Source: Pedobacter suwonensis (GTDB lineage Bacteria > Bacteroidota > Bacteroidia > Sphingobacteriales > Sphingobacteriaceae). Taken from it: DNA of 64,000 nucleotides. A program made the translations under genes and the position numbers. The notes under the pieces are model-generated. The model made no database searches, was not told the DNA's origin, and worked only from the letters and a program-made list of their open reading frames with translations. Of this stretch, positions 18,471 through 26,899 are shown in pieces (position 1 is the stretch's first letter; every line of letters begins with the position of its first letter). The stretch spans positions 73,780-137,779 of the forward strand of contig NZ_FOJM01000018.1 in NCBI RefSeq assembly GCF_900111825.1, read 5' to 3'.

Positions 18471-20549
18471 TTACAAATTTTGTTGATAATCTATGCGCAC
18501 ATGATAGATACTCATCAGCATTGTCTTGAATATCAATTTGATAGTCTCAATATCTTTTAACGTCAAATCGCAGTCATCAAGCTGATTTTGCTCCAATTTA
18601 TAGTTGATGATGCGCTCAACGATATCGTTTATGTTCTGCGCATCGGGATTTTTCAGACTTCTTGAGGCTGCTTCCACCGAATCGGCAAGCATTAATACCC
18701 CGGTTTCCTTGCTAAAAGGTATAGGGCCGGGGTAGCGGAAAATATTTTCGTCGACGAATTTTTCTGGTGTATTTTTCAAAAAGGACTGATAAAAATAGTC
18801 CACCCGGGTATTTCCATGATGTGTCCTGATAAAATCAATAATGGCTTCAGGAATCTGGTTCCTTCTTAAAATTTCAATCCCCTTGTGCACATGCTGAATG
18901 ATAATCTGCGCACTTTGCTCGTAAGGCAATTTATCATGCGGACTCACAGCGGTATTCTGATTTTCGATAAAATACTGTGGATTGTCTACCTTACCAATAT
19001 CGTGATATAAGGCCCCTGCCCTAACCAGCACAGAATTACCACCAATTTTAAATATTGCTGCCTCAGCAAGGTTAGCCACCTGCAACGAATGCTGAAAGGT
19101 TCCAGGCGCTTTAAAAGCCAGTTCCCTTAACAGTTTATTATTGGTATTGGTCAGTTCGATCAGCGCTACATCCGAAGTGATGCCGAAAATACGCTCAAAC
19201 AGGTAAATTAACGGATAAGCCAGGAGCGATAACAATACACTAAAAACAAAAGGCACAAAATTTACCCATTCGATTTCGCGGAAAGAACCTTCGCGGAGTA
19301 AGGCAATGCCTATAAAAGATACAAAATAGGCCAGCAGAATAAATAAGGCCGAAACCAGAAACCGCTCGCGCTTTACAAAGTTTTTGATGCTGAATATAGC
19401 CACCATACCCGCAGTAACCTGGTAGAACACAAATTCGAAACTATTGGCCACAAAGAAACCGGCAATTAAAATCACCAGCATGTGAAGGTAAAGCGCCAAA
19501 CGGGTATCGAAAAGGATCCTGATGATAATCGGCACCACACAAAAAGGAATATAGTACAAACTTGGGATCTCCATCTTAATGGCCCAGGTTAAAGCCAGCA
19601 GCATTCCTGTGGTGACAATAAGAATTAAGGAAAGCTGGCGGTTATCGGCAAAAATATCTTTCCGGAAAAGAAAAAGGAACGACATTAATATGGTTACAAT
19701 AAAGCCAACCAACACTACCTGACCTAAGTAAACCAGTGCCCTGCTGCCAATGGTTTTGGTTTGTGCATCGTAAGTAGCTTTATAAGATTCCAGTTTCTGA
19801 TAAATTTCTTCATCAATCACATCGTTCTTGGCAACAATAAGCTCCCCCTTTTGCACCATCCCTTTGGTAGTGGAAATGTTGTTCACCGTATTATCCTGGA
19901 TGGTTTGCGTCAACCGTTCATCAAATATGATATTTGGGGTAATGTGATCAATGGCCAGGTTTGCCACCAGATCGCCCATAACCTGATTTGGCGCCTTAAA
20001 ATTATCTTTAAAAAAATTCAGGGCCGATTCAGCAGTAAAAACATCCTGTGTATTTTTCTCCTGCGCCACATTGTTTTCAACCAGTGAAAAATCATAGTTT
20101 TTACCGCCCGCCTGGTGTTTCACATTCAGACCAATAATACCTTTCTGGTAAATGCGCTGCAATAATTTGTAGGCCGCAGTTTTATAAGTATCCCGCTCTT
20201 TCTCGCTAAGCTGTTTCGACCTCCACTTCACATCAAATTCATTCGCAAACTCTTCCAATGCATTTTCCGTAACACTCCTGTCCAGCTGATAAACGGGCAG
20301 AATATCTTTTAAAGCGTTCTTTTTATCTGCACTAACCTGCGGATTGGTTTTTAAAATAGCAAAACTGAAAGGCGAAATCAGATCTTTGTTTTTCCATACT
20401 GCATTTTTTTCAAACTCATATCTAAACCGGGGCTGTTTGGGCAGGAATAGCGTAATAATGAAAACTGTAAATATCATCATCACATATTTCAGGTTTGATG
20501 AATATTTACGGTAAAGGATCTTATGCGAATTTCTTTTGATTTTGGCCAA
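18471..20549 (-). CDS. PgpH-type 7TM-HD cyclic-di-AMP phosphodiesterase
   Basis: This 692-residue membrane protein has one N-terminal transmembrane helix (about 20-36) and a long extracytoplasmic 7TM-HDED-type domain (about 45-265). A seven-helix membrane block (about 270-455) is followed by a cytoplasmic HD domain (LYHDIGKVDNPQYFIENQ near 514-531, then HH in HHGNTRVDY). This is the architecture of PgpH/YqfF, which hydrolyses c-di-AMP to pApA. Such proteins are common single-copy genes in Bacteroidetes. No neighbour suggests a specialised role. Confidence 0.93.
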   Translation of the reverse strand: MAKIKRNSHKILYRKYSSNLKYVMMIFTVFIITLFLPKQPRFRYEFEKNAVWKNKDLISPFSFAILKTNPQVSADKKNALKDILPVYQLDRSVTENALEEFANEFDVKWRSKQLSEKERDTYKTAAYKLLQRIYQKGIIGLNVKHQAGGKNYDFSLVENNVAQEKNTQDVFTAESALNFFKDNFKAPNQVMGDLVANLAIDHITPNIIFDERLTQTIQDNTVNNISTTKGMVQKGELIVAKNDVIDEEIYQKLESYKATYDAQTKTIGSRALVYLGQVVLVGFIVTILMSFLFLFRKDIFADNRQLSLILIVTTGMLLALTWAIKMEIPSLYYIPFCVVPIIIRILFDTRLALYLHMLVILIAGFFVANSFEFVFYQVTAGMVAIFSIKNFVKRERFLVSALFILLAYFVSFIGIALLREGSFREIEWVNFVPFVFSVLLSLLAYPLIYLFERIFGITSDVALIELTNTNNKLLRELAFKAPGTFQHSLQVANLAEAAIFKIGGNSVLVRAGALYHDIGKVDNPQYFIENQNTAVSPHDKLPYEQSAQIIIQHVHKGIEILRRNQIPEAIIDFIRTHHGNTRVDYFYQSFLKNTPEKFVDENIFRYPGPIPFSKETGVLMLADSVEAASRSLKNPDAQNINDIVERIINYKLEQNQLDDCDLTLKDIETIKLIFKTMLMSIYHVRIDYQQNL

Positions 20550-20667
20550 AGCGATGTATTTATAGTATTGTCAAAAATAACATTTTTATCTAATATACAT
20601 TTTGTGCGTTTTGTTTGCAATTACCAGATTTTATATTTTACTTTATGATATCAAATTAATATCAATT

Positions 20668-21525
20668 ATGTATCAAGAAAAAATTATCAATCCGCCATCT
20701 GGCTATTTAACTTTTGCACTAAGCTTAGCATTATTGGGCGCTTCCATTTTCTGTTTTGTTTCAGGAATCTTTATTTGGGGAGGCGTACTTTTGGCCATAG
20801 ATGTATTTCTACTCTTTCCGGGCTTCTTAATCATCAATCCCAACCAATCGATGGTACTCACCCTGTTCGGAAAATATATGGGCACGGTAAAAGCTGACGG
20901 CTTTTTCTGGGTAAATCCTTTAACGGCAAAAAGGCGGGTATCGTTAAAAGCAAACAATTTAAACGGGCAGCAATTAAAGGTGAACGATAAACTGGGTAAT
21001 CCGATAGAAATTGCGGCCGTTGTTGTCTGGAAAGTAAACGAAACGGCTAAAGCCGTTTTCTCTGTCGAAAATTACATGCAATATGTCAACATCCAGAGCG
21101 AAGCTGCCGTAAGGCACCTGGCCAATATCTTTCCTTATGATCATGCTGAAGGAGAAGAAACGAGCATCACCTTAAAAGATGGTGCCGAAAAAGTAAGTGA
21201 GCTTTTGGAGAGTGAACTGAATGAGCGTTTATCGCGTGCAGGCATTGAGGTTTTGGAGGCCAGGATATCGCATCTAGCTTATGCACCTGAAATTGCCAGC
21301 GCCATGTTACAGCGTCAGCAGGCTACAGCAGTTATTGCAGCGCGTAAATTAATAGTTGAAGGTGCAGTGGGCATGGTAGAAATGGCATTGGAAAAATTAT
21401 CGCAAAAAGGAATTGTAGAACTGGATGAAGAGCGTAAGGCAGCTATGGTAAGCAATTTACTGGTTGTACTTTGCGGCGACCGCCATGTGCAACCTGTGGT
21501 AAACACCGGCACTTTATATAATTAG
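20668..21525 (+). CDS. SPFH/Band 7 domain protein
   Basis: This 285-residue protein has two N-terminal hydrophobic segments and an SPFH domain (PNQSMVLTLFGKYMGTVKADGFFWVNP). An alanine/glutamate-rich coiled region carries the family signature ARISHLAYAPEIASAMLQRQQA. The start is taken as the ATG at 20668, since the longer frame begins with an unlikely leader. SPFH proteins organise membrane microdomains and proteolysis. It is followed by a membrane protein (5 bp) and a tiny Arc-like protein (2 bp), which form one unit. Confidence 0.92.
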   Translation: MYQEKIINPPSGYLTFALSLALLGASIFCFVSGIFIWGGVLLAIDVFLLFPGFLIINPNQSMVLTLFGKYMGTVKADGFFWVNPLTAKRRVSLKANNLNGQQLKVNDKLGNPIEIAAVVVWKVNETAKAVFSVENYMQYVNIQSEAAVRHLANIFPYDHAEGEETSITLKDGAEKVSELLESELNERLSRAGIEVLEARISHLAYAPEIASAMLQRQQATAVIAARKLIVEGAVGMVEMALEKLSQKGIVELDEERKAAMVSNLLVVLCGDRHVQPVVNTGTLYN

Positions 21526-21530
21526 GTAAA

Positions 21531-22052
21531 ATGGAATTTGAGGAGCAACAGCATTTAAAATTGTGGTGGCTATACCTCCTCGTAGGTGTTGATGCCATCA
21601 TTGTATTATGCATCGTACTTTTTGACAAAGGAGGCATGAGTTTTACAGATTTAAAAGCTGTTTATTTTGCACCCCTTTGGGCCGTAATTTTACCTTTTGC
21701 CATTATTTACCTTATCCAGCAAAATGTTTTAACACTGCGGATCAACGAGGAAGGAATTTATTACCGTTACTTTCCCTTCAAGGCCAGATTAAAGCACCTT
21801 AAATGGGATGAGATAGCGAAAGCCCATATAACGAAATATGATGCATTTGGTGATTATGGCGGCTATGGTGTTAAAATCAGGCTTTGGTTTAAATTTGATG
21901 ATAAAGCCTATATCTTAAACGACAAAAACAGGGGCTTGCAGCTGGAATTTAAAAACGGCAAAAAACTGCTGTTCAGCTCAAATAGAATTGATGAAATGGA
22001 ATTATTCCTGATCAACTTAAAAACAAGGTATCATATACAAGCAATACAATAA
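21531..22052 (+). CDS. Membrane protein with two TM helices and PH-like C-terminus
   Basis: This 173-residue protein has two transmembrane segments (about 12-30 and 43-63). A soluble region follows, rich in beta strands (LRINEEGIYYRYFPFKARLKHLKWDEI and GYGVKIRLWFKF), resembling bacterial PH-like (DUF-type) domains. It is encoded between an SPFH protein and an Arc-like protein and is probably part of the same membrane complex. No enzyme motif is seen. I do not recognise a named family. Confidence 0.8.
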   Translation: MEFEEQQHLKLWWLYLLVGVDAIIVLCIVLFDKGGMSFTDLKAVYFAPLWAVILPFAIIYLIQQNVLTLRINEEGIYYRYFPFKARLKHLKWDEIAKAHITKYDAFGDYGGYGVKIRLWFKFDDKAYILNDKNRGLQLEFKNGKKLLFSSNRIDEMELFLINLKTRYHIQAIQ

Positions 22053-22054
22053 GA

Positions 22055-22222
22055 ATGGCGGAGAAAGATAAAAAAGCGTTTGTATTAAGAATTAGTCCTG
22101 CTTTATTAAAAGAAGTGGAAAACTGGGCCGCCGATGAGTTTAGAAGTACAAACGGGCAGATCGAGTTTCTGTTAACACAGGCATTAAAATCAAGAAAAAA
22201 GGGGAAAGCAAAGGAAGAATAA
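22055..22222 (+). CDS. Small Arc-like ribbon-helix-helix protein
   Basis: This 55-residue protein begins 2 bp after the preceding stop codon. The sequence KKAFVLRISPALLKEVENWA, then ADEFRSTNGQIEFLLTQAL, has the ribbon-helix-helix pattern of Arc-family DNA-binding proteins, ending in a lysine-rich tail. Its tight coupling to the SPFH and membrane genes suggests an auto-regulator of this three-gene unit, or an adaptor. Its small size means it is easily missed by gene callers. Confidence 0.8.
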   Translation: MAEKDKKAFVLRISPALLKEVENWAADEFRSTNGQIEFLLTQALKSRKKGKAKEE

Positions 22223-22307
22223 ATTTTGGAGTCTAGCTGGAAATTGAATACGACAAACTATGAACTGTAAACTACAGATTGCCAACTGGTAAATAATATG
22301 GTCGTTC

Positions 22308-22337
22308 CCCCATCCCGATGAAAAAATCGGGATGGGG
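22308..22337. repeat. 12-bp GC-rich hairpin
   Basis: CCCCATCCCGAT and ATCGGGATGGGG form a perfect stem around a six-base loop. It may be the terminator of the SPFH unit, though it is 85 bp downstream and no T-run follows directly, or a dispersed palindrome. Confidence 0.6.
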
Positions 22338-22440
22338 TCGGGCTTTTCAGGGCTGCGCTGCGCTCCGGTACCGATGAAGGATCGGTACTAAACCCTTACA
22401 ATCCCTAACGCAAAACCCACCGTTTTACATCAAACTACTT

Positions 22441-22488
22441 AACCACCCCGCCCTGCGGGCACCCCTCCTGGATAAGGAGGGAAGTAAA
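22441..22488. repeat. Repeat unit 1 (AACCACCCCGCCCTGCGG...)
   Basis: A 48-nt stretch begins with AACCACCCCGCCCTGCGG and ends GATAAGGAGGGAAGTAAA. It recurs at 22699-22746 with about five differences. It includes a CTCCT/AGGAG pair that can fold as a short stem. Confidence 0.6.
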
Positions 22489-22698
22489 CTGGTTCCGGAA
22501 TTTAGAAACCGAAGCAGCACCGGCCCAGGTAAATAAACCTGATGGAAGCGGCAGCCCCGAAGCATGAGGGCTACAGCGTACAGCAGGACTGCACTAAGCG
22601 AAACGCATATAACCGTTCATTTCCAAAAAACCTAAATTGATTAAACCAACGTCACCAAATTTAAGTGTTAAGCTAACTTAATTTATAACGAGCTGATC

Positions 22699-22746
22699 AA
22701 CCACCCCGCCCTGCGGACACCCTTCCTTGATAAGGAGCGGAGTAAA
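22699..22746. repeat. Repeat unit 2 (AACCACCCCGCCCTGCGG...)
   Basis: This is the second copy of the 48-nt motif found at 22441-22488, in the same orientation, 258 bp apart. The function is unknown. Confidence 0.6.
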
Positions 22747-22979
22747 AACTTACAGGATAGAAAGACCTGTAGCCATCAGATCGGGTTTAGGCACTAACGG
22801 TTACAGCACAAACACCTGCAATCTTACCTCCCGACCCTCCATGACTGATCAAACGTTTGCGCATGATAAATAAAAAGATACGGAGAAGTGTTCCAACGAA
22901 GAATAAATCACCCATAAAACACTTTAAAACAAACCTATCTATCTCGACATGCCACCTAAATTGCACCGATCATTTTATA

Positions 22980-24059
22980 TTATTTTAGAACTATTTCCTG
23001 ATTTTTATCAATTTCGCTTATTATTTCTTCAAATTCCTGCTGTCTGGCCACGTACTTGTTTAATAAATCGATCTGATTTAAGCCCCTTACCAAATTCTGC
23101 TCAGGATAATTTGTTTTATAGTAAATATCACCGTTCAAGAAATCGGTGATGAACCTTACAGCCTGCATATAAATCATAAATTTGCCTGAATAGATAAAGA
23201 ACTGTTTTTCAGCCAAAGTTAAAACCTGGTTCATTTCTTCCATGTAGCCCTTATAAATTGCAGCAAAAACATCATTTCTAATGGCGATTTTATTAAAATC
23301 GTTTTCTTCTTCATTGGCTTCTGAAAGATAGGTGCGCATCATATCCCCCACATCGCTGATAAAGTATCCCGGCATTACCGTATCCAGATCAATTACACCT
23401 AAACCTATCCCCGTTTCGGACTGTAGCAAAACATTGCTTATTTTGGTATCATGATGCACCACCCGCAAATGCAGTTCACTGCTTTTTACCATTTGTGTAT
23501 ACTGCGCTTCTATATCGTAATACCTGATGATTTCTTCTATCGCAAAACTTGCCTTGATCATCCTTTCACTACTGGTTTGCGCTAGCGCATTTTTAAACTG
23601 CCTTACGCGTAAGGGAAGGTTATGAAAATCTTCGATAGTAGGTTTTAATTGTTGAGCTTTGAAGGCATAAAGTATCCTGCTGAACTGACCAAACTGTTTG
23701 GCGGCTTGATAGGCCTGTTCCGGACGTTGTACAGAATCAATCGTACAGGAATGTGCTATAAAGGGAAAAAGCCTGTAAAAACGATCATTTACCACTACAA
23801 AATCATCCCCGTTTGAGGCGTTGATTGGGGCAACAAATAAATAATCGGGAGCGGTTTGATCCAGATATCCTTTTATCGCCCTGATATTATGGGCAATATA
23901 CTCAGGCTTAGGAAAAACCGTTGTATTTACCTCTTGTAAAATATAGGCCAAACCTTCTTGGCAAACTTTCCAGGTATGGTTGATTAACCCCGAGCCGAAA
24001 GGTTCAATTTTACAGCTGTCTGCGCGAAGTCCGTAAGCACTTAAAACTGCCTGAAACAT
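22980..24059 (-). CDS. NahK-like N-acetylhexosamine 1-kinase (APH-fold phosphotransferase)
   Basis: This 359-residue protein has the aminoglycoside-phosphotransferase/choline-kinase fold. The catalytic loop is LRVVHHDTKISNVLL and the metal-binding Asp is in VIDLDTVMPG. The pattern GLINHTW, YILQEVNTTVFP, GDIYYKTNYPEQNLVRGLNQI matches, as I recall it, the bifidobacterial N-acetylhexosamine 1-kinase NahK, including its length. A NahK would make GlcNAc/GalNAc-1-phosphate. The next gene upstream encodes a GH109-like protein, which supports a GalNAc route. A homoserine-kinase or generic APH role is the alternative. Confidence 0.8.
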   Translation of the reverse strand: MFQAVLSAYGLRADSCKIEPFGSGLINHTWKVCQEGLAYILQEVNTTVFPKPEYIAHNIRAIKGYLDQTAPDYLFVAPINASNGDDFVVVNDRFYRLFPFIAHSCTIDSVQRPEQAYQAAKQFGQFSRILYAFKAQQLKPTIEDFHNLPLRVRQFKNALAQTSSERMIKASFAIEEIIRYYDIEAQYTQMVKSSELHLRVVHHDTKISNVLLQSETGIGLGVIDLDTVMPGYFISDVGDMMRTYLSEANEEENDFNKIAIRNDVFAAIYKGYMEEMNQVLTLAEKQFFIYSGKFMIYMQAVRFITDFLNGDIYYKTNYPEQNLVRGLNQIDLLNKYVARQQEFEEIISEIDKNQEIVLK

Positions 24060-24166
24060 AAGACGATATTTAAATGAAAAATTGTTTACAAAACCAATGC
24101 TAAATATGCAAACAGGTTGATTATTGAGGTATGGCTGTTATACCAAAGCCGATACTAAAACCGATG

Positions 24167-25519
24167 CTAAAAACCGCTGTCGTCTAAAGCAAAGGTATTT
24201 TTACGGTCTTTCCATTTTCCTTTGGTAAAATCAGGGAATTTCTGCGGCATATTACCCTCTTTTAACGATTTTGTAGAAAGTGGGCTAATCACACTCATTG
24301 TTACTGAATCGTATACATCAATAGGTGTTTGTTTTTTCTGTCTTACTGCCTGGATAAATGCATTGAATACAAACCAATCCATGCCGCCGTGACCTGCGCC
24401 AACGGCTTCTGCTTCGTATTTTTTCCACAGCGGATGATCGTACCTGGCAAACCATTCCTGGGCGGGGTCCCATACATCGTCTTTCTTTGATTTATGGTCG
24501 ATGTATATGGATTTATTTACATCCATCCAGAGTCCTTTTGTTCCCTGTACCCTGAAACCGAGTGAATACGGACGGGGCAAGTGTGTATCATGACTCAACA
24601 AAACGGTTTCGCCATTTGCACAGTTGATCATGGTAGTGGTTACATCGCCGTTTTTATAATTGATTTTGGCATTGGGATGGCCGGGCGACATTTCTTCTAC
24701 GTAATCGGCCAATCCCCTGGCTTTAGAACTGAACGATACCAAACTGGTAAAGCGATTTCCTCTGTTAATATTGGCATATTGCATGATTGGACCCGCTCCA
24801 TGGGTTGGATATAAATCGCCGTCCTGATCGATATTAAACTGCGTACGCCACTGCGCCTCGCTCAGGGCTTTAGGGCCAAACTCTACTCCGCCGCCATAAT
24901 ATTCTTTACCATTATTAAACAGTACGTTTCTTAAGTTATGCTGGTAACCGCCTTCAAGGTGTACCAACTCGCCAAAGAGTCCCTGCCTAACCATATTTAA
25001 AGCCGCCATTACATCTCTGCGGTAACAAACGTTTTCCAAAGTCATGTAAGGCATGCCTGTTTTTTCAGATGTATTTACAATATCCCAATGATCTTCTACC
25101 GTTAAACCGGCAATTACTTCACAGCCCACATATTTACCTGCTTTCATGGCATCAACCGCCTGGTCGCGGTGGAACTGCCAGGGTGTTGCAATAATTACGG
25201 CATCAATATCTTTACGGTCTAAAAGTTTTTTATAAGCGTCTAAGCCTCCGGTATATTCTGTTGCTGCAGGCCTGCCCTTTTTAGCTATGAAATTTCGACA
25301 GATTTTAAGTGAACTTTCCTGCGTATCACAAATGGCAACAATTTCTACATCATCTCTCAGGGCGCCTTCAGAAATATGGCTCATCCCACGTGCCCCTACC
25401 CCGATATAACCTAATCTTACTTTTGCACTGTCTGATGATGCGAATAAACTTCCGGTTGGCAGGATGGTTAAGCCAGCAGCCATAAATGCGCCATTTTTGA
25501 TAAATTCTCTACGTTCCAT
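24167..25519 (-). CDS. GH109-like NAD-dependent glycosidase / Gfo-Idh-MocA oxidoreductase
   Basis: This 450-residue exported protein has a twin-arginine-like leader (MERREFIKNGAFMAAGLTIL) followed by a Rossmann domain (RLGYIGVGARGMSH). Features shared with GH109 alpha-N-acetylgalactosaminidases include ENVCYRRDVMAALNMVRQG with GELVHLEGGYQHNLR and the C-terminal GAGHGGMDW. GH109 uses NAD+ redox chemistry to cleave alpha-GalNAc. It is encoded 107 bp upstream of a NahK-like kinase. It could instead be a sugar dehydrogenase of the broad Gfo/Idh/MocA family. Confidence 0.8.
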   Translation of the reverse strand: MERREFIKNGAFMAAGLTILPTGSLFASSDSAKVRLGYIGVGARGMSHISEGALRDDVEIVAICDTQESSLKICRNFIAKKGRPAATEYTGGLDAYKKLLDRKDIDAVIIATPWQFHRDQAVDAMKAGKYVGCEVIAGLTVEDHWDIVNTSEKTGMPYMTLENVCYRRDVMAALNMVRQGLFGELVHLEGGYQHNLRNVLFNNGKEYYGGGVEFGPKALSEAQWRTQFNIDQDGDLYPTHGAGPIMQYANINRGNRFTSLVSFSSKARGLADYVEEMSPGHPNAKINYKNGDVTTTMINCANGETVLLSHDTHLPRPYSLGFRVQGTKGLWMDVNKSIYIDHKSKKDDVWDPAQEWFARYDHPLWKKYEAEAVGAGHGGMDWFVFNAFIQAVRQKKQTPIDVYDSVTMSVISPLSTKSLKEGNMPQKFPDFTKGKWKDRKNTFALDDSGF

Positions 25520-25712
25520 TGGTGTTTTTATTTATGGTTTAGGTTTAAATTGAACTGATCGATTAGCAAATTCCTCTAACAGGTGTTCGAGTTTTTTCCC
25601 AATGCTGATCAGTATTTGTTAAAAGTAAGACAAGCTCCTGAGGATTACAAGGCTAATAACAACGCAAACGATTGACTAATTTTGATTCGGGCAGACTTAT
25701 TACCTGATCGCA

Positions 25713-26525
25713 TCAAAATCTGCCTGAAAGCATTAAACCTGAGTTACCTTGCTGATGGAAAGGCATGAAAGTAAAATTTCCTTCTTTTTTGGTGGTAAAA
25801 AGTCTTTTCATATAAGGATACACCAAATACGATATCTTGGTAGCAGCAATCCCGAATCCGGCGCCAGCAACCACATCGCTAAACCAATGTTTATTGTTAT
25901 ACATCCTTAATGTTCCGGTGGCCGTGGCTACAAAATAACCTGCATAACCAATCCACGGGTTAACATCTTTATATTCCTGGTGCAGAAATTCTGCCGCCAT
26001 AAATGCAGAAGCCGTATGCCCTGAAGGAAAAGAGTTGAACCCCGATCCGTCAGGCCTTTCTCTACCAACGCCCTGCTTCACAAAATGGGTAGAAATGCCC
26101 ATAATAGCAGCAGAGGTTACATATAACATGGAAGCATCAAATAAATTATGTTTGCCTTTTATCCCCGATAAATTTAACGCATAAACCGCAGCAGCAGGCG
26201 CAAACTGCATATAATCATCAACATGTGCTGCAAATAACGGATGATCTTCCTGTAATTCGGCCCTGGTACTCACATCCAGTTGTTTTAATGGACCATGATC
26301 ATAAACGGCCGCGAAACCATAGCCAGCAAATAAAACAGGTACAACAAACGCTGCCGGCATAAATTTTTTCTTAGCTACGGGATTACCGGCATACCATCGC
26401 CCTACCGAGTCTGCAGGAACAATATTAAGCGAATCTATACTTTGAATAGGCTGAATACTGGATATCGCATAAGCCCGAGCTAAATTGCTCATCATCAATA
26501 ACGTTATTAAAAAACTTTTCATCAT
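25713..26525 (-). CDS. PAP2 superfamily phosphatase
   Basis: This 270-residue protein has the PAP2 catalytic motifs in order: KQGVGRERPD (KxxxxxxRP), FPSGHTAS, and HWFSDVVAG (the third His/Asp motif). The start is placed at 26525, which gives a classic signal peptide (MMKSFLITLLMMSNLARAYA). The longer frame begins outside it. These enzymes remove phosphate from lipid phosphates such as undecaprenyl pyrophosphate or phosphatidic acid, with the catalytic side probably facing the periplasm. It is divergent from the LTA-synthase-like gene, which might supply a phospholipid-derived substrate. Confidence 0.9.
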   Translation of the reverse strand: MMKSFLITLLMMSNLARAYAISSIQPIQSIDSLNIVPADSVGRWYAGNPVAKKKFMPAAFVVPVLFAGYGFAAVYDHGPLKQLDVSTRAELQEDHPLFAAHVDDYMQFAPAAAVYALNLSGIKGKHNLFDASMLYVTSAAIMGISTHFVKQGVGRERPDGSGFNSFPSGHTASAFMAAEFLHQEYKDVNPWIGYAGYFVATATGTLRMYNNKHWFSDVVAGAGFGIAATKISYLVYPYMKRLFTTKKEGNFTFMPFHQQGNSGLMLSGRF

Positions 26526-26899
26526 TTGACTTTTAACCAAAACTATAACCGAATTATGGAGAAATTCTGAAGTAACGATGAAAGTACTTTTTTGGGGCCA
26601 GATATTTTCAGTTGTAGCGTATCCGCCACTCATGGTAGTGAAGCCCAGATCAAAGATTATTAATGTTAATGTTCTTTTGGACTTAACTTGATCCTTTTAG
26701 ATTGTGTGATATAAAAAGTGAACCTTTCAAATCAACAATTAACTGATCATGAAAATAAACGCAACAAATTATTAAATAAATTACTTTAATAATATCTTTA
26801 ACCTGACCAAACCTTCAGGATTTCTTCAGAATTGGAAAGTATCTTGGCCAGATTATTAAAATTTGCCGGGTAACTCCTGTTTTGGATCCACCGTTAATT
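26526..26899. other. Divergent intergenic region
   Basis: These 374 bases separate the PAP2 gene (minus) and the LTA-synthase-like gene (plus). The region is AT-rich. I see no RNA gene, no clear TAnnTTTG element with a matched -33 box, and no long repeat. Confidence 0.5.

Larger units (their letters stand above)
22223..22979. other. Gene-free region with dispersed repeats
   Basis: No convincing gene is seen in these 757 bases. They contain a 12-bp perfect hairpin (22308-22337) and a second short stem (TACCGAT/ATCGGTA near 22370-22388). They also carry a 48-nt motif repeated twice (22441-22488 and 22699-22746, about five mismatches). Confidence 0.6.

Noticed and set aside
18116..18529. 137-codon frame across the tRNA genes on the plus strand
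   Set aside because: It reads through a tRNA-Pro and the tRNA-Ser in antisense and is explained by their structure.
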